The position numbers and the translations under genes were made by a program. From contig NZ_JACIDW010000011.1 in the NCBI RefSeq assembly GCF_014196505.1, positions 91,146 through 155,145 of the forward strand: a DNA stretch of 64,000 nt, given 5' to 3'. Under the pieces are notes generated by a model. It was given only the letters and a program-made list of their open reading frames with translations. It had not been told where the DNA came from and ran no database searches. The stretch comes from Rhizobium metallidurans (GTDB lineage Bacteria > Pseudomonadota > Alphaproteobacteria > Rhizobiales > Rhizobiaceae). Below, piece by piece: positions 8,976 through 18,471 of the stretch (position 1 is its first letter; the number at the start of each line of letters is the position of its first letter).

Positions 8976-10676
8976 TTACGTGCGCAGATCCTTGCGCAGG
9001 ATCTTGCCGACCGGCGACTTCGGCAGTTCGGTGCGGAACTCGATGAAGCGCGGCCGCTTGTAGTTGGTAAGGTTGGCCACGCAATGCGCCTTCACATCCG
9101 CCTCGGTCAGGTCAGGATCCTTGCGCACCACGAAGAGTTTCACCGCCTCGCCGGAATGCCCATCGGCCACGCCAACGGCGGCGGCTTCCAGGATGCCCGG
9201 GTGCATCGCCGCCACTTCCTCGATCTCGTTTGGATAGACGTTGAAGCCGGAGACGAGGATCATGTCCTTCTTGCGGTCGACGATCTTGGTGTAGCCGCGG
9301 GCATCCATGAAGCCCATGTCGCCGGTGCGGAAATAGCCGTCGGGGGTCATGGCGCGCGCCGTCTCTTCCGGCTTGTTCCAGTAACCGGCCATCACCTGCG
9401 GTCCGCGAATGCAGATCTCGCCAATCTCGCCGAGTGGCAGCGACGCGTCGTCCTCGTTGCGGATATCGAGATCGGTGGAGGAGATCGGCAGACCGATCGA
9501 GCCGGTGAATTCGGGCGAATCGAAGCGGTTGGCGGTGGCGACCGGCGATGTCTCGGAAAGACCGTATCCCTCGGTGATATGCGATCCCGTGATCGTCAGC
9601 CAGCGCTCCGCCACCGGCCGCTGCACGGCCATGCCGCCGCCGAGCGAAATCACCAGCGACGAGAAGTCGACCTTGGCGAAATCGGGATTGTTCATCAGCG
9701 CGTTGAACAGCGTGTTGAGCCCTGGGAAGACATGGACGTTGGATTTGGAGAATTCGCGCACCAGGGCAGGGATGTCGCGCGGATTGGCGACAAGAATGTT
9801 ATGGGCGCCAAGCGACATGCCCATCAGCGAATTCACCGTCAGCGCGAAGATATGGTAGAGCGGCAGCGCGCAGAGGAAGTTCAGCACATCCGGCCGCTGG
9901 CGCTTCTCGAAGGCGGATTTCAGCCAGAGTTCCAGCTGCAGCTTGTTCGACAAGAGGTTCTTGTGCGTCAGCACGGCGCCCTTGGCGATCCCTGTCGTGC
10001 CGCCGGTATATTGCAGGAAGGCAATGTCGCTGCCGACAAGACCTGATGGCTTCAGCGTCGCGCCGTCACCCTCGCCAAGCACCTGCTTGAAAGTCTTGTG
10101 CCGTGGGATAGACCATGCGGGAACGAGCTTCTTCACCTTGCGGACGAGAAGATTGACGATCAGCCCCTTGGCGCCGAGCATTTCGCCGAGCGAGGTCACC
10201 ACCACATGGCGCACGTCGGTATGATCAAGCACCTGCTGAACGGTATGGGCGAAGTTCTCCAGAACGAAGATCGCCTTGGCGCCGGAATCGCGCAGCTGGT
10301 GTTCCAGTTCGCGCGGCGTATAGAGCGGGTTGACGTTCACCACCACAAGCCCGGCGCGCAGGATGCCATAGACGGCGATCGGGTTCTGCAGCACGTTCGG
10401 CATCATCACCGCGACGCGATCGCCCTTCTGCAGGCTGCTTGCCTGCAGCCATGCCGCGATCTTGCGAGTCTGGCTTTCCAGCTGGCGATAGGTGAGCGTT
10501 TTGCCCATGCTGGAAAAGGCGATGCGGTCGGCATAACGCACGCAGGATTCCTCAAGCAACTCCGCCAGTGATTCGTATTCCAGCGCCGGAAGCTCGGCCG
10601 GTACGATCGCCGGATAGGTGGCAAGCCACGGCTTATCGGGCCTTTCACCGCCAGGATGGGCGGAAATGCTGTTCAT
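8976..10676 (-). CDS. fadD: Long-chain fatty acid--CoA ligase
   Basis: A 566-residue acyl-CoA synthetase that activates fatty acids with ATP and CoA for beta-oxidation. It has the AMP-binding loop YTGGTTGIAKGA near residue 205, the A5 region GYGLSETSP, the A7 motif YFRTGDMG, and the C-terminal KSPVGKILRKDLR containing the catalytic lysine. The ATG at 10676 follows GGGAGAGAGA. A 16-bp palindrome lies 126 bases upstream and looks like an operator. In rhizobia, fadD also affects swarming and symbiosis. A weak hairpin around 8939-8962 may end its transcript. Confidence 0.93.
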   Translation of the reverse strand: MNSISAHPGGERPDKPWLATYPAIVPAELPALEYESLAELLEESCVRYADRIAFSSMGKTLTYRQLESQTRKIAAWLQASSLQKGDRVAVMMPNVLQNPIAVYGILRAGLVVVNVNPLYTPRELEHQLRDSGAKAIFVLENFAHTVQQVLDHTDVRHVVVTSLGEMLGAKGLIVNLLVRKVKKLVPAWSIPRHKTFKQVLGEGDGATLKPSGLVGSDIAFLQYTGGTTGIAKGAVLTHKNLLSNKLQLELWLKSAFEKRQRPDVLNFLCALPLYHIFALTVNSLMGMSLGAHNILVANPRDIPALVREFSKSNVHVFPGLNTLFNALMNNPDFAKVDFSSLVISLGGGMAVQRPVAERWLTITGSHITEGYGLSETSPVATANRFDSPEFTGSIGLPISSTDLDIRNEDDASLPLGEIGEICIRGPQVMAGYWNKPEETARAMTPDGYFRTGDMGFMDARGYTKIVDRKKDMILVSGFNVYPNEIEEVAAMHPGILEAAAVGVADGHSGEAVKLFVVRKDPDLTEADVKAHCVANLTNYKRPRFIEFRTELPKSPVGKILRKDLRT

Positions 10677-10801
10677 CGTGTCTCTCTCCCTGTCGCTGCC
10701 GGCGGGGCGCCCGTCGAAACTACTGGATGATCCTCCATCCTCCAATACGGCAGCTTATGTCATTGCTCGAATGGTTCAAGCAACATGAAGCTACAATAAC
10801 C

Positions 10802-10817
10802 TTGACGTAAACGTCAA
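10802..10817 (-). promoter_or_regulatory. Palindromic operator upstream of fadD
   Basis: The perfect palindrome TTGACGTAAACGTCAA lies 126 bases upstream of fadD. It resembles the binding sites described for MerR-type LiuR regulators of branched-chain amino-acid and fatty-acid catabolism in proteobacteria. The same half-sites, differently spaced, occur upstream of the oxidoreductase gene at 54.8 kb. Confidence 0.65.
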
Positions 10818-10943
10818 TATTGCGACGCCCGCCAAAATTGCGGATCAAATTCGGGAACAACGGGCATCGGGCGACGTTTTCAATTCATACGCTTGGCGCA
10901 ACGACAGCCAGGCACGAGGAACCAACCGAAAGGGAGTAGAGAC

Positions 10944-11336
10944 ATGCTGCAACAGGACAACGACAAGACCCTTCGCGACCCGAACGTCAAGGATACGCAC
11001 ACGCTGATCGCCAGCGACCGCGTGGAAGGGACCCGTGTCTACGGCGCCGATGGCAAGCACATCGGCTCGATCGAGCGCCTGATCCTCGGGAAGAGGGATG
11101 GCCGCGTCGCCTATGCGGTGCTGAGCTTCGGCGGCTTCATGGGCATCGGCCACGATCACTATCCGCTGCCCTGGGAAAAGCTGTCCTACGATACGCAGCT
11201 GGATGGCTACCGCATCGACCTGACCAAGGAACAGATCGAAGGCGCGCCAAGCTACGCGGATGATGACGACACCTGGTACAACGACAACGGCCGCCGCGTC
11301 TATGACTACTACGGCGTGCCGCCCTACTGGATGTAA
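10944..11336 (+). CDS. PRC-barrel domain protein
   Basis: A 130-residue soluble protein with a PRC-barrel core around residues 20-100 (LIASDRVEGTRVYGADGKHIGSIERL). The fold is shared with the photosynthetic reaction-centre H subunit and RimM. Such stand-alone proteins are common in rhizobia and are often stress-induced, but their biochemical role is unclear. The C-terminal tail is acidic then Tyr-rich, ending GVPPYWM. AAGGGAG precedes the ATG at 10944. A strong terminator follows. Confidence 0.88.
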   Translation: MLQQDNDKTLRDPNVKDTHTLIASDRVEGTRVYGADGKHIGSIERLILGKRDGRVAYAVLSFGGFMGIGHDHYPLPWEKLSYDTQLDGYRIDLTKEQIEGAPSYADDDDTWYNDNGRRVYDYYGVPPYWM

Positions 11337-11395
11337 GTCTCCCGCGAGGCCGGAACGGAAGGGTCCCGCCGCGTGCGGGATCCACCGACGGCCAC

Positions 11396-11425
11396 AAAAA
11401 CCTCCGGCGAAAGTCGGAGGTTTTT
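11396..11425. terminator. Bidirectional terminator between the PRC-barrel gene and the beta-mannosidase gene
   Basis: AAAAACCTCCG and CGGAGGTTTTT form a perfect 11-bp stem with an 8-base loop. It has an A-tract on one side and a T-tract on the other, so it can end both convergent transcripts. Confidence 0.9.
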
Positions 11426-11447
11426 GCATGAATTGCGCCGGTCTATC

Positions 11448-13910
11448 TCAAGCCGCTGAAACGAGATCGTTGGCCGAACGCAGCACCGTCCCCACCACGA
11501 TATCGGCCACACCGATCGCCGCCGGCGTATCCACCTCGAACACATGCGTCTCGCCCGGTAGAAGCGTGATCAGCATCGTATCCACCACCGCATCCGGATC
11601 GAGACGGTCGGCCATCAGGCAGAGATCCTTCAGCAGGCTTACGGCGGTCACCGCGACCGCGTAACCGCCCTCCCGCTTGCTGACCTCGATCCTCATCTCC
11701 GGCTTCGGCAGCTTGAGGTCGATATCCTCGACGAAATAGTGAAACGCCCGCCGGTCCAGCATATCGACGACGACCATTTCATTGCCGGGATCGTCGGCGG
11801 TCGCGATATCCTGAGGCAGCGTGAATGCCTTCGCCTCGAACCGGTCGCAGAGCAGCCGCCAGAATTCGAACTCGGCCAGAACAGTTCCATCGAGCCGCAG
11901 CCGCTTGCCCGATATCTTCGCCCGCCAGAACAGCGTCCGCTCGTTGACGGCAACGGCGGCGAGCCCGCCTTCGCGCGGCTGGATCGTCAGAAGCCTGGGA
12001 TCGAAAGCCTGCCGCATGGCATACCACAGCGGCTTGCGTCGGCCTGCCGAATCCAGTGCCGCCCAGGACGTCACCGGCCAGCAGTCGTTGAACTGCCAGA
12101 CGACCGCACCCTTGCAGATATCGCGATGCGAGCGCATGTGCTCGACCGCGAAGCGGATGGCGCGCGCCTGGTTCAGCTGCGTTGCGAAGTGCCAGTCGTC
12201 CATCGTCCGTGGCTCGGGCAGATGGCCGGCCAACCCACGGATCAGTTTGTCGTTGCCCTGCGTCGCCTTCTGGTGATGGAAGACGCCGTTGGAGACGGGC
12301 GTCAGCGGCGCGTCGTGCACGCTTTCTTCCAGTGTCGCCCAGTTGGGCGGTGCCTGCCAGCCGAATTCGGAGCAGAAGCGCGGGATATAGTTGCGGTAGA
12401 TCTCGTAGCCCACGTCGTTCCACACATCCCAGATGTGCTTGCACCCATGCGCATCCGCGTTCGGCTCGATCTCCATCGTGCCGGAATAGGGGCTGCCGGG
12501 ATAGTAGGGTCGGTCGGGATCGAGCTCGGCGCAGAGCCTCGGCAGGATATCGAGATAGTAGCCGAGCCCCCAGCTCTCGCCGTCCTTGATGATCGGCCGC
12601 CAGCCCCACTCGTCGAAGCCCCAGATATTCTCGTTGTTGCCGTTCCAGACGATCAGGGACGGATGCGGCATCAGCCGCGCGACGTTGTCGCGCACCTCCG
12701 CCTCGACCTCGCCACGAAGCGGCTCCTCCTCGGGATAGGAAGCGCAGGCAAACAGGAAATCCTGCCACACCAGCATGCCCACGCGGTCGCATTCCTCGTA
12801 GAATTCGTCCCGCTCGAAGATGCCGCCGCCCCATACCCGCAACAGGTTGATGTTGGCGGCCTTCGCCTCGTCGATCCGCGAGGCATAGCGCTCGGCCGTG
12901 ACCCGCGAGGGGAAGCAATCGTCGGGGATCCAGTTGGCGCCGCAGACAAACAGCGGCACGTCGTTGATCACGAAGGTAAAGGCCGAGCCATGCGCGTCCG
13001 GGGAGGTGTCGAGCCGCACCGATCGGAAGCCGATCTGCTTCACATAGTCGTCGAGCAGTTCATCGCTCTTGCCATCGAGCAGTTCGACCCGCAGCGGATA
13101 AAGCGGCTGCGCGCCGAGATGATGCGGCCACCAGATTTGCGGCGAGGGCACGCGCACCTGAAAACTGACCTCGTCGCTTCCGGCCGCGACGATCTCGCTA
13201 TGCATGACGCCGCCGATGCTCGCCGTGATGCGGCAGTCGCCGGCGTCGCCGGCGTCGCCAGCGCGCGCGATCCTTGCCCGCACCGTCACCAGCCCGTCTC
13301 CACCGGCAAGCGTCGCCGAAACCAGCGTTTCGGCAAGCCGCGCCTTAGCCCAGCGCTCCAGCCGCACCGGCTTCCAGATCCCCGCCGTCACCAGCGTCGG
13401 CCCCCAGTCCCAGCCGAAATTGCAGGCCATCTTGCGCATCAGGTTGCCGGGGCCGGGATAGTTGTTCGGTCGGTAGCCATAATGCGCTTCCATCTCCCCG
13501 CCGTAGGCGTACGCCGAGCGGAAGGTCACGACCAGCTCGTTGCCCTCGGCCTTCAGGCGATCGGAGACGTCGAAGCGGTAGGTCCGGTGCATGTTGAACG
13601 TCTGGCCGATCTCTTCGCCATTGAGCGAGATCGTCGCCACCGTATCCAGCCCGTCGAAGACAAGCTCCTGCACGAGATCGGCATCGGGCGATGCGTCGAA
13701 GCCGCAATGATAGGTCCAGTCCTCGCGGCCGATCCAGTCATTGGTGATCTCGTTGACATCGACATAGGGGTCGGGGATCAACCTGCTCGCCAGAAGGTCA
13801 AGATGCACGCATCCGGGCACATGCGCCGGCACCGCTTTCGGCAGATCAGGCTTTCCTGCAACGTTGCAGTTGAGGGTCCAGCCGGTATGCAGGTCTGTCT
13901 TTGATATCAT
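11448..13910 (-). CDS. Beta-mannosidase (glycoside hydrolase family 2)
   Basis: An 820-residue enzyme predicted to remove terminal beta-mannose from oligosaccharides or glycoproteins. It follows GH2 order: an N-terminal jelly roll (GWTLNCNVAGKPDLP, then VPGCVHLDL), immunoglobulin-like sandwiches, then the TIM barrel from about residue 300. The acid/base glutamate lies in WNGNNENIWG and the nucleophile in FCSEFGWQAP. The motif RVWGGGIFERDEFYEECD is typical of beta-mannosidases rather than galactosidases. There is no signal peptide, so it acts in the cytoplasm on imported sugar. The ATG lacks a strong ribosome-binding site and lies 10 bases after the glyoxalase gene, which suggests coupling. 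Confidence 0.9.
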   Translation of the reverse strand: MISKTDLHTGWTLNCNVAGKPDLPKAVPAHVPGCVHLDLLASRLIPDPYVDVNEITNDWIGREDWTYHCGFDASPDADLVQELVFDGLDTVATISLNGEEIGQTFNMHRTYRFDVSDRLKAEGNELVVTFRSAYAYGGEMEAHYGYRPNNYPGPGNLMRKMACNFGWDWGPTLVTAGIWKPVRLERWAKARLAETLVSATLAGGDGLVTVRARIARAGDAGDAGDCRITASIGGVMHSEIVAAGSDEVSFQVRVPSPQIWWPHHLGAQPLYPLRVELLDGKSDELLDDYVKQIGFRSVRLDTSPDAHGSAFTFVINDVPLFVCGANWIPDDCFPSRVTAERYASRIDEAKAANINLLRVWGGGIFERDEFYEECDRVGMLVWQDFLFACASYPEEEPLRGEVEAEVRDNVARLMPHPSLIVWNGNNENIWGFDEWGWRPIIKDGESWGLGYYLDILPRLCAELDPDRPYYPGSPYSGTMEIEPNADAHGCKHIWDVWNDVGYEIYRNYIPRFCSEFGWQAPPNWATLEESVHDAPLTPVSNGVFHHQKATQGNDKLIRGLAGHLPEPRTMDDWHFATQLNQARAIRFAVEHMRSHRDICKGAVVWQFNDCWPVTSWAALDSAGRRKPLWYAMRQAFDPRLLTIQPREGGLAAVAVNERTLFWRAKISGKRLRLDGTVLAEFEFWRLLCDRFEAKAFTLPQDIATADDPGNEMVVVDMLDRRAFHYFVEDIDLKLPKPEMRIEVSKREGGYAVAVTAVSLLKDLCLMADRLDPDAVVDTMLITLLPGETHVFEVDTPAAIGVADIVVGTVLRSANDLVSAA

Positions 13911-13919
13911 CGGGGTCTC

Positions 13920-14315
13920 TTAGAGATAGCGGCCGTGGCGCTGCAGGACTTCGATCTTGTAGCCGTCGGGATCGGTGATGAAGAAGAACAGGGCAAGCAG
14001 CTTGCCGTCGCGGTTGAGTTCCGTGAGCTTGCCGGGATTGAGCCCGGCTTCCGTCAGCCGCTTGTGCTCCACGGCGACCTCGTCGACCGACACCGCCAGA
14101 TGCCCGTAGCCGTCGCCGAGATTATAGGGTTCAACGCGGCCCTTGTTGACGGTCAGTTCAAGCTCGAAGCCGGTCTCGCTGTTGCTGAGATAGATCAGCG
14201 TGAAGGTGTCGAAGTCGATGCGGTCGGCGACCTCGAGCCCGAAGACCTTGCCGTAGAATTCGACCGAGCGCGCTTCGTCGAGAACGCGGATCATCGAGTG
14301 AATCATCTTGGCCAA
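13920..14315 (-). CDS. gloA: Lactoylglutathione lyase (glyoxalase I)
   Basis: A 131-residue metalloenzyme that turns the methylglyoxal-glutathione hemithioacetal into S-lactoylglutathione. Metal ligands are visible as the first histidine of KMIHSMIRV, the glutamate in FELELTVN, the histidine in GYGHLAVSV and the glutamate near the end in YKIEVLQ. I prefer a TTG start at 14315, giving MAKMIHSMIRV, because GGAGG lies 5 bases before it. The upstream ATG at 14327 overlaps that sequence and has no signal of its own. It probably shares a transcript with the beta-mannosidase gene downstream. Confidence 0.88.
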   Translation of the reverse strand: MAKMIHSMIRVLDEARSVEFYGKVFGLEVADRIDFDTFTLIYLSNSETGFELELTVNKGRVEPYNLGDGYGHLAVSVDEVAVEHKRLTEAGLNPGKLTELNRDGKLLALFFFITDPDGYKIEVLQRHGRYL

Positions 14316-14360
14316 GGCTGCCTCCATCGTGCGTATCAGGCCGCTTCGGTAGCTGCTGCC

Positions 14361-15110
14361 TTAGGCGGTGTGCAAGCCCATTCTTCGCGTCATCGCGCTT
14401 TCCGCCAGTCCCACCGCGTCATAGATCAGGAGCGCCATCAGCCCGACGATCAGGCCGCCCTGCAGGATGAAGGCGGTGTTATCCGATATCAGCCCGGCGA
14501 TGATCACTTCCCCAAGCCCCTTGGCCGCCACCGTCGAGCCGATCGTCGCCGTTCCGATATTGATCACGGTCGCCACCTTCACGCCCTCGATGATCAGCGG
14601 CAGCGCCAGGGGGAGCTCCACCTGGAACAGCCGCTGCGTCGGGTTCATGCCCATGCCGTCGGCGGCATCGAGCACGGCGGGAGACACCTGGCGCAGGCCG
14701 GAAATGGTGTTCTCGAAGATCGGCAGCAGCCCGTAGAGAAACAGCGCTACCAGCGTCGGCCCGGCGCCGAAGCCCATGGCCGGCACAGCCAGCGCCAGCA
14801 CCGCGACCGGCGGAAAGGTCTGTCCGGCATTGGCGATGGCGCGCGACAGCGGCAGGAAATCGGCGCCGCTCCGCCGCGTCACGAAAACGCCGCCCAGAAT
14901 GGCGACCACGGCGCTCCCGACAATCGAGATCAGCACCAATTGCAGATGCCCGAGCGCCAGAAGCGGTAGGCTGCTTTGCGTGTAGACGGCGGGCGCGTCG
15001 TTCTTGGTGAGCGGCGTCAGCAGGAAGGACAGCCACTCCGTCCGGAACAACAGGATCAGGAGCAGCGCCAAGGCCGCGACGCGAAAGAGATTGGCGGTCA
15101 GCAGCTTCAT
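14361..15110 (-). CDS. Osmoprotectant ABC transporter permease (OpuC/YehY type)
   Basis: A 249-residue inner-membrane permease with five to six helices. It contains the cytoplasmic EAA loop (DAADGMGMNPTQRLFQVELPLALPLIIEGVK), which contacts the ATPase. The family imports glycine betaine, choline or related quaternary amines. Its ATG overlaps the stop of the ATPase gene by four bases (ATGA), so the two are translationally coupled. It is the last gene of the operon and partners the longer permease encoded upstream. Confidence 0.9.
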   Translation of the reverse strand: MKLLTANLFRVAALALLLILLFRTEWLSFLLTPLTKNDAPAVYTQSSLPLLALGHLQLVLISIVGSAVVAILGGVFVTRRSGADFLPLSRAIANAGQTFPPVAVLALAVPAMGFGAGPTLVALFLYGLLPIFENTISGLRQVSPAVLDAADGMGMNPTQRLFQVELPLALPLIIEGVKVATVINIGTATIGSTVAAKGLGEVIIAGLISDNTAFILQGGLIVGLMALLIYDAVGLAESAMTRRMGLHTA

Positions 15111-16051
15111 TCCTTGCGGCCCAGCTCCAGCAGGTGCGACATCGAGATCGAGCCGATGGCCGCCTTCTTCTCGTTTTCGACGGCCGCCTCGTCGATCCCC
15201 TGCCAGATCATCTCAGCCAGCGCGTCGCGCAGGCTGAGCGATTGCGGCAGGCCGTGGTCGAGCCCGGCCTTGGCGGGCGCCATGCCCGATGTCAGCGGCA
15301 GCAGCGACATGCGCTTCAGCGCCCGGTCCGTCGTTCCGGTCAGCTGCTGCACGAAGGGGTCGGCGGGTTCGGTAATGATCTTCTCCGGCGTCGAATATTG
15401 CAGCAGCCCGCCACCGCGCATCACCGCGATCCGGTTGCCGAGGTGGAAGGCCTCGTCCATGTCGTGGGTGACGAGAATGATCGTCGTCCCGAACTGCTTC
15501 TGGATCGCCAGAAGGTCGTCCTGCGCCTTGCCGCGAATGACGGGATCGAGCGCGCCGAAGGGTTCGTCCATGATCAGCACCTCCGGCCCCGCCGCCAGCG
15601 CCCGCGCGACGCCGACGCGCTGCTGCTCGCCTCCGGAAAGCTGATGCGGATATTTCCTGGCGAAGGATTTGGGCTCGAGATTGAATAGGCCGAGCAGTTC
15701 GTCGACGCGCGCATCGATCCTGCCACGCTCCCAGCCGAGCAGCTGCGGCACCGTCGCGATGTTCTGCGCCACCGTGCGGTGTGGAAAGAGGCCGTTGCCC
15801 TGGATCACGTAGCCGATATTGCGACGCAGTTCCGTCTCCGGCACATCGGCCACGTTGCGCCCGCCGACGCGGATTTCGCCCGAGGTCATCGGCACCAGCC
15901 GGTTGATCATCCGGATCAGCGTCGACTTGCCGGAGCCCGAGGTGCCGACGATGACGGTGATCTCGCCCTTCTCGACCGCCATCGACACGTTGTCGACCAC
16001 GGTCGTATCGCCGTAGCGCTTGGTGACGTTGCGGATGTCGATCATGCTCAT
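15107..16051 (-). CDS. Osmoprotectant ABC transporter ATP-binding protein (OpuCA/YehX type)
   Basis: A 314-residue ATPase that powers the quaternary-amine importer at the inner membrane. It has Walker A GTSGSGKST, the signature LSGGEQQRVGVARALA and Walker B VLIMDEPFGALDP. A C-terminal extension of about 70 residues replaces the usual tandem CBS domains and lacks their clear pattern. The ATG at 16051 overlaps the upstream permease stop (ATGA), and the stop overlaps the next permease start in the same way. The open frame continues far upstream of 16051, but that part lies within the permease gene and reads as an unrelated Arg-rich shadow. Confidence 0.92.
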   Translation of the reverse strand: MSMIDIRNVTKRYGDTTVVDNVSMAVEKGEITVIVGTSGSGKSTLIRMINRLVPMTSGEIRVGGRNVADVPETELRRNIGYVIQGNGLFPHRTVAQNIATVPQLLGWERGRIDARVDELLGLFNLEPKSFARKYPHQLSGGEQQRVGVARALAAGPEVLIMDEPFGALDPVIRGKAQDDLLAIQKQFGTTIILVTHDMDEAFHLGNRIAVMRGGGLLQYSTPEKIITEPADPFVQQLTGTTDRALKRMSLLPLTSGMAPAKAGLDHGLPQSLSLRDALAEMIWQGIDEAAVENEKKAAIGSISMSHLLELGRKE

Positions 16052-17214
16052 GCGGCAGGTCCCCGTATGCTGTCGGCGACCGCATCGAGAATGACGGCCG
16101 AGGAAAAGGCGAAGATGACGGTCGGCACGGCGCCGAGGAGAACGAGGTCCATGGCCGTCTGGCCAAGCCCCTGGAAGATGAAGACGCCGAACCCGCCACC
16201 GCCGATCAGCGCGGCCACCGTTACCAGCCCGATCGCCTGCACCAGCACGATGCGGATACCGGTGAGGATGACGGGCAGCGCCAGCGGCAAATCGATGCCG
16301 GTGAGGATCTGGCGCCGCGTCAGCCCCATGCCGGCGGCTGCGTCGCGCACGGCAGGATCGACGCCCTCGAGACCGACCACCGTGTTGGCCACGATCGGCA
16401 GCAGCGAGTAGAGCACCAGCGCGATCAACGCGGGGGCCGCGCCGATGCCGCTGATCCCGATCGCGGCAGCCAGCGGAACTTGCGCCGCGAGATAGCCGAG
16501 CGGCAGCATCAGCAGGCCGAAGAGCGCGAGGCTCGGGATCGTCTGGATCAGGCTCAACCCCTGCAAGAGCGCCGCGCGAAGCCTGGGCACCCAGAAACAG
16601 GCGATGCCGAGCGGCAGGCCGATCAAGACCGAGATCGCCAGCGACCCGAAGGCCAGCTGCACATGCGTCCACGCCTCGGCCCAGAACTGGTCGCCGCGAT
16701 TGGCGAATTCGCGCATGATCGAGAGACTGTCGAGCAGCCCCGACCAGAGAAAAACACCGAGCAGACAGGCGTAGGCGATGAGCGCCGCGACCCGCATCCA
16801 TGGGCGCAGCCGCACCTTTACCAGCGCATCCGATATGATCAGCGCCGTCACCGCGAGCAGCACCCAGAACCCACCGCCCGGCGTCATGCGCGCCGCCGTG
16901 CTGCCTTCCGGCGTAAACGACGTCGCCACGAAGCCGATCGCAGCCAGCAATGCCGCCAGGCAGAGCGTCGAGATCGCAAGCCGCGCATAGGCGTTTTCGA
17001 GAAACAGCACCGCGCCGGCCGAGAGAACGAGGAGCAGTGTGAGGATTAGGACGGCGGGCTGGTCCAGAAGCTGCATCAGCAGCATCGGCTTGCCCGATGC
17101 GATCCGGTTCGCCTTCACGTAGATGAATGGCAGCAATCCCGCCGCAACGACGCCTGCCGCCACGAGAACGACGCCGAGCCGGTCCAGTCTGCGGACCGCT
17201 AAGGTTTCTTCCAT
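16048..17214 (-). CDS. Osmoprotectant ABC transporter permease with long N-terminus (YehW type)
   Basis: A 388-residue permease. The C-terminal 200 residues form the standard transport domain with an EAA loop (DAAAGMGLTRRQILTGIDLPLALPVI). The N-terminal half adds about four or five further membrane helices, as in YehY/YehW-type osmoprotectant transporters. The ATG at 17214 follows GGGATGG; an ATG eight codons earlier is possible. It sits between the binding-protein gene and the ATPase gene. Confidence 0.88.
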   Translation of the reverse strand: MEETLAVRRLDRLGVVLVAAGVVAAGLLPFIYVKANRIASGKPMLLMQLLDQPAVLILTLLLVLSAGAVLFLENAYARLAISTLCLAALLAAIGFVATSFTPEGSTAARMTPGGGFWVLLAVTALIISDALVKVRLRPWMRVAALIAYACLLGVFLWSGLLDSLSIMREFANRGDQFWAEAWTHVQLAFGSLAISVLIGLPLGIACFWVPRLRAALLQGLSLIQTIPSLALFGLLMLPLGYLAAQVPLAAAIGISGIGAAPALIALVLYSLLPIVANTVVGLEGVDPAVRDAAAGMGLTRRQILTGIDLPLALPVILTGIRIVLVQAIGLVTVAALIGGGGFGVFIFQGLGQTAMDLVLLGAVPTVIFAFSSAVILDAVADSIRGPAA

Positions 17215-17278
17215 CGATCCATCCCAGCCTGGAAGCAAAACGGCTCCGCACCCATGGCTGGATACGGAGCGTCGGCGA

Positions 17279-18187
17279 TTACTTCAGGAAGCCTTTTTCC
17301 TTCAGGTAGGCCTCGGCAACGCTCTTCGCCGGCTCGCCATCGACCTGGATCTTGCCGTTCAGCTTGCGCAGCTCGTCGGCCGTCAGGCTCTTGAAGATCG
17401 GCGCCAGGATTTCTTCTATCTTCGGGTTGGCCTTCAGGACCTCCTCGCGGATGATCGGCGTCGGCGCATAGACCTGCTGCACGCTCTTGTCGTCTTCGAG
17501 AACGGTGAGCTCGGCGGCCTCGATCGCGCCGTCAGTGCCGTAGACCATGGCGGAATTGGCGCCGTTCGTCTGGTCGGCGGCGGCCTTGATCGTCGCGGCG
17601 GTATCACCGCCCGAGAGCACGATTTCCTGCTCCGGCTTCAGTGTGAAGCCATATGTCGTCTGGAACGCCGGCAGCGCGCCGGCGGTGTTGACGAACTCGG
17701 CCGAGGCCACCAGCTTGGCCTCGCCGCCACCGGCAACCCACTTGCCGAAATCGGACATGCTCTTCAGCTTGTTTTTCCCGGCAACATCGTTGCGCACGGC
17801 GATCGCCCATGTGTTGTTGGCGGGCGAGGGCGTCAGCCAGACGATCTTGTTGGCGTCGTAATCCAGCTTCTTGGCCATGTCGTAGCCCTGCTGGATGTTC
17901 TTCCAGGCGGCATCGTCGGGCTTGTTGAAGAAGAAGCCGGCATTGCCGGTGTATTCGGGATAGATGTCGATCTCGCCAGCGGTGATCGCCTTGCGCACCA
18001 CGGGCGTGGCGCCGAGCGCGATGCGGTCCTTCGTCTTGATGCCATTGGCGTTGAGCGCCAGCGCGATCACGTTGCCGAGCAGCGTGCCCTCCGTGTCGAT
18101 CTTCGAAGACACCACGACATCCGCCGCCTGCACCGCACCTGCAGTCAGTGCGCAGAGCGATACCGCAAGGGCTATTCTTTTCAGCAT
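17279..18187 (-). CDS. Osmoprotectant-binding periplasmic protein (OsmF/OpuCC type)
   Basis: The first gene of the operon encodes a 302-residue periplasmic protein. Residues 1-21 (MLKRIALAVSLCALTAGAVQA) are a signal peptide cleaved before ADVV. The mature part shows the QAT-family features SKIDTEGTLLGNVI and IDIYPEYTGNAG, which form the aromatic pocket for a quaternary ammonium group. The ATG at 18187 follows AAGGGG. Glycine betaine or choline is the likely ligand, but the family also binds other compounds and specificity is not certain. Confidence 0.9.
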   Translation of the reverse strand: MLKRIALAVSLCALTAGAVQAADVVVSSKIDTEGTLLGNVIALALNANGIKTKDRIALGATPVVRKAITAGEIDIYPEYTGNAGFFFNKPDDAAWKNIQQGYDMAKKLDYDANKIVWLTPSPANNTWAIAVRNDVAGKNKLKSMSDFGKWVAGGGEAKLVASAEFVNTAGALPAFQTTYGFTLKPEQEIVLSGGDTAATIKAAADQTNGANSAMVYGTDGAIEAAELTVLEDDKSVQQVYAPTPIIREEVLKANPKIEEILAPIFKSLTADELRKLNGKIQVDGEPAKSVAEAYLKEKGFLK

Positions 18188-18471
18188 GACCATCCCCTTA
18201 TTCCTTGAAAGCGCGGCAAGCCTTGGCGCAAGGCGAACCGCTACAGACTCCCCGGCGAAGACAGCTGGCTGTCGGCGACCGATCCAATGTTTAACTGACA
18301 TAGTGTGTACGATTGAAAAATCGATGCGATTGCGAAAATACTGTTCACGATAATGTCCAATCGATCGATGGTTGCTGTCTTCAGGTCTCCGCTCGCAAAT
18401 CCAACTCTGCGATGCTAACCGGAAGATCAGGCTTAGGCTTGGACGATCATGAGGGTACGAGGGAGGAAAGC

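Noticed and set aside
11739..13904. A 721-codon plus-strand frame opposite the beta-mannosidase gene
   Set aside because: It is the antisense shadow of a GC-rich gene, rich in Arg, His and Asp with no domain; the minus strand encodes the complete GH2 enzyme.
15107..17251. A 714-residue fusion protein in the osmoprotectant operon
   Set aside because: The part upstream of 16051 is an Arg/Ala-rich shadow of the permease frame. The ATPase starts at an ATGA overlap.
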